Shown: one piece after another, positions 5,408 through 6,800 of the stretch
Layout of the letters: the number at the start of each line of letters is the position of its first letter
Position numbering within the stretch: the first letter of the stretch is position 1
NCBI GenBank assembly: GCA_029262715.1
Contig: JAJCYX010000056.1
Location: 1 to 6,800, forward strand
DNA: 6,800 nt
Direction: 5' to 3'
Source: Chloroflexota bacterium
GTDB taxonomy: Bacteria > Chloroflexota > Dehalococcoidia > Lucifugimonadales > Lucifugimonadaceae
The notes under the pieces: generated by a model
The model's database searches: none
What the model saw: only the letters and a program-made list of their open reading frames with translations
Told to the model about the DNA's origin: nothing
Position numbers and translations under genes: made by a program

Positions 5408-6301
5408 CTATTTTGCTGGGATCAATTCGACCTTACGCACAATCTCCTTCGTGGAGACGATGTGCTTCTGCAGCCCAAGTTCTTTCTCGGACATGCCCAT
5501 TGCAAGCCCAAGTAGCTGCGGCAGGTGAATGATCGGCAGATCGGCCTTGTCCCCGCGATTCTTCTTGCGAGCCTTCGGCTGGTAGCCATCGAGGTTCAGG
5601 TGACAGAGCGGGCATGGAGTGACCATAGCGTCCGCGCCACCGTCTTTCGCCGTGCCTGTGTGGTTCGACACCATTCGCAGCGAGTTGGCCTGGTTGATGA
5701 ACAGAATTGGGAATCCGCAGCAGGCGGTTTTGCCCGGGAAGTCGAATACTTCACCACCAACGGCTTCGATCACGGTCTCAAGAGAAGTGTCGCGACCTGG
5801 ATTCTCCTTGAACCCAAGAGCCTCGCTAGGTCTCACCATATAGCAACCGTAGAACGGTGCCAGCTTCACGCCATCAAGCTGCTTCTGAAACGTGCCCTTT
5901 AGCGCCTCAATGCCGATGTCCTCAATGGCAACCCACAGCAGGTGCTTGACCTGCGTTGTTCCCTTGTACTCGAGCCCCTCGTCCGCCAGAATCCTGTTGA
6001 TCTCAGCGAGATACTCTGCATCGCGCTGCACACGGTGATTGGCCTGTGACATCACGCCCTGGCATGTCGAACAGATCACCAGGACGTTGAGACCTTTTTC
6101 CTCGGCCATCGCAAGTGTGCGGATGTTCAGCACATCTCCCATCTTGCGGTTCTTCTCTTGCAGCACACCTGCGCCAGTACAGGATGCCTTGGTTAGCTCT
6201 TCCCACTCGATGCCGAGGCGATCCATGACGGCTACCGCTGAGGTGAACAGTTCTGGGGCGCCGCCGCGGGCAACGCATCCGGGATAGAAGGCGTATTTCA
6301 C
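5408..6301 (-). CDS. CCG-domain Fe-S protein, HdrB/SdhE-like subunit of a succinate dehydrogenase/fumarate reductase
   Basis: 297 residues, the usual length for HdrB-type proteins with two CCG domains. The second motif is complete: Cys153, Cys194-Cys195 (TACCGFP), then Cys230-x-x-Cys233 (PCPLC). The first has Cys9 (YPGC), Cys41, and Cys77-x-x-Cys80 (CSTC), but the expected second Cys of the pair is Thr42 (ASCTGAG). In heterodisulfide reductase such motifs bind non-cubane [4Fe-4S] clusters. In type E succinate:quinone oxidoreductases the SdhE subunit replaces the usual haem membrane anchor and is thought to carry electrons to the quinone. The GTG start at 6301 overlaps the TGA of the upstream Fe-S subunit by four bases (GTGA), with AAGGGG 7 bases before it, indicating translational coupling. 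There is no signal peptide, so it is cytoplasmic or membrane-associated. A methanogen-type CoB-CoM role is unlikely in this context. Confidence 0.9.
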   Translation of the reverse strand: MKYAFYPGCVARGGAPELFTSAVAVMDRLGIEWEELTKASCTGAGVLQEKNRKMGDVLNIRTLAMAEEKGLNVLVICSTCQGVMSQANHRVQRDAEYLAEINRILADEGLEYKGTTQVKHLLWVAIEDIGIEALKGTFQKQLDGVKLAPFYGCYMVRPSEALGFKENPGRDTSLETVIEAVGGEVFDFPGKTACCGFPILFINQANSLRMVSNHTGTAKDGGADAMVTPCPLCHLNLDGYQPKARKKNRGDKADLPIIHLPQLLGLAMGMSEKELGLQKHIVSTKEIVRKVELIPAK

Positions 6302-6800
6302 TTCTGTTCCCCTTCAACTTTTTCGTAGATATCTCTGATCTTCTGCTTATCTTCCGCTTTGTGCGGGAACAATGGCGGGAGCTTGCCCTTCATCATCGCT
6401 TTAAATCCGATCGGCAACAGGTCAAGGAGACGCGGAATACTTGTCCAGCCTGCGCTATCCAGCGCAAGTCTCGTCTCGTCCAACCTGCCGTTTTTCTTGA
6501 CCGAGTTGTAGAACGATTCTGTGTGGTGGTAGCCGTGAGTACTCTTGTTCCCGGCCTCGATAGCCGCATCGCGTAGTTCCATGATTCGTTCCATTGGCGC
6601 AACTTCCTTGGGGCACACCTCAATGCACTGCATGCAGCGAGTACAGTCCCAGATGCCGCCGTCCTCATCGTTCAGCGCCTTCAGACGGTTGTCCCGCTCG
6701 CCGTCACGAGGGTCCTCCGTGAAGCGCCACGCCTTGGCGAGAGCCGCCGGGCCGATGAAGTTGGAGTCGACCTCAAGCACTGTGCAGTCTGAGACGCAGC
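6298..6800 (-). CDS. sdhB: succinate dehydrogenase/fumarate reductase iron-sulfur subunit, N-terminus beyond window
   Basis: The C-terminal 166 residues are visible; the N-terminal [2Fe-2S] ferredoxin domain and first cysteines lie off the right edge. The visible part opens at CVSDCTVLEVDSNFIGPAA, the end of the first cysteine cluster followed by the FIGPA-AxxxAxRF segment seen in SdhB/FrdB proteins. The second cluster is WDCTRCMQCIEVCPK, with four cysteines at visible residues 52, 55, 58 and 62. E. coli-type SdhB has only three there (CxxxxxCxxxCP). The extra cysteine predicts a [4Fe-4S] cluster in place of the [3Fe-4S] one, as described for archaeal type E enzymes. The subunit passes electrons from the flavoprotein to the quinone side. 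A thiol:fumarate or methylmenaquinol:fumarate reductase B subunit would look similar. The flavoprotein gene should be upstream, beyond 6800. Confidence 0.88.
   Translation of the reverse strand, partial: CVSDCTVLEVDSNFIGPAALAKAWRFTEDPRDGERDNRLKALNDEDGGIWDCTRCMQCIEVCPKEVAPMERIMELRDAAIEAGNKSTHGYHHTESFYNSVKKNGRLDETRLALDSAGWTSIPRLLDLLPIGFKAMMKGKLPPLFPHKAEDKQKIRDIYEKVEGEQK
6309..6314 (-). promoter_or_regulatory. ribosome binding site of the CCG subunit, inside the upstream gene
   Basis: AAGGGG on the minus strand lies 7 bases before the GTG at 6301 and within the last codons of the Fe-S subunit gene. It supports the non-ATG start and the four-base gene overlap. Confidence 0.6.

Noticed and set aside
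5408..6301. Reading the CCG protein as a methanogen-type heterodisulfide reductase subunit B
   Set aside because: The translationally coupled neighbour is an SdhB/FrdB-type Fe-S protein with the FIGPAA segment, not HdrC, and the window shows no methanogenesis genes.

Overview
The window reads as an ordinary, gene-dense stretch of a mid-GC bacterial chromosome with nine protein-coding genes. Two of them run off the ends. I see no RNA genes, insertion sequences, phage genes or CRISPR array. Four of the nine proteins carry a lipobox signal peptide followed by a Ser/Thr/Pro/Gly-rich linker. The right end encodes a succinate dehydrogenase/fumarate reductase Fe-S subunit next to an HdrB-like CCG protein, and the centre holds a dienelactone hydrolase/SDR cluster. 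This combination suggests an environmental Chloroflexota bacterium, possibly of the Dehalococcoidia/SAR202 kind. That placement is inference from gene style only, as there is no marker gene in the window.

Left region (1-1848): a thioredoxin-like lipoprotein on the minus strand, C-terminus off the left edge, is divergent from a lipoprotein built of about seven 23-residue repeats. The repeat lipoprotein in turn converges, 4 bases apart, on a minus-strand monohaem cytochrome c lipoprotein. All three should sit on the outer face of the membrane. Two of them are redox proteins (a WTYTCVNC dithiol site and a CSACH haem site).

Centre (2081-4036): three plus-strand genes with short gaps (52 and 44 bases) and good ribosome binding sites form a probable operon: dienelactone hydrolase family enzyme, a small DUF6295-like protein, and an extended SDR (NAD-dependent epimerase/dehydratase or uronate-dehydrogenase-like). 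The set looks like small-molecule catabolism, with a hydrolase opening a lactone or ester and a dehydrogenase acting on a sugar-like alcohol or acid. The substrate cannot be read from sequence.

Right region (6800 down to 4065, all minus strand): the C-terminal part of an SdhB/FrdB-type Fe-S subunit overlaps by four bases the start of a two-CCG-domain HdrB/SdhE-like subunit. After 54 bases comes an unrecognised membrane protein, then a lipoprotein of unknown function. The extra cysteine in the Fe-S subunit and the adjacent CCG protein point to a type E succinate:quinone oxidoreductase (SdhABE) or a related fumarate reductase. The first CCG motif has lost one of its paired cysteines. The membrane protein downstream is a possible partner.

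Non-coding features are few: a cluster of four CTAG tetranucleotides between the convergent SDR and lipoprotein genes, an inverted repeat between the CCG subunit and membrane protein genes, and a 232-base divergent intergenic region upstream of the hydrolase with nothing clear in it. I do not see a clearly novel defence or mobile system. The points most worth a second look are the variant Sdh complex with its membrane-protein neighbour and the repeat lipoprotein.
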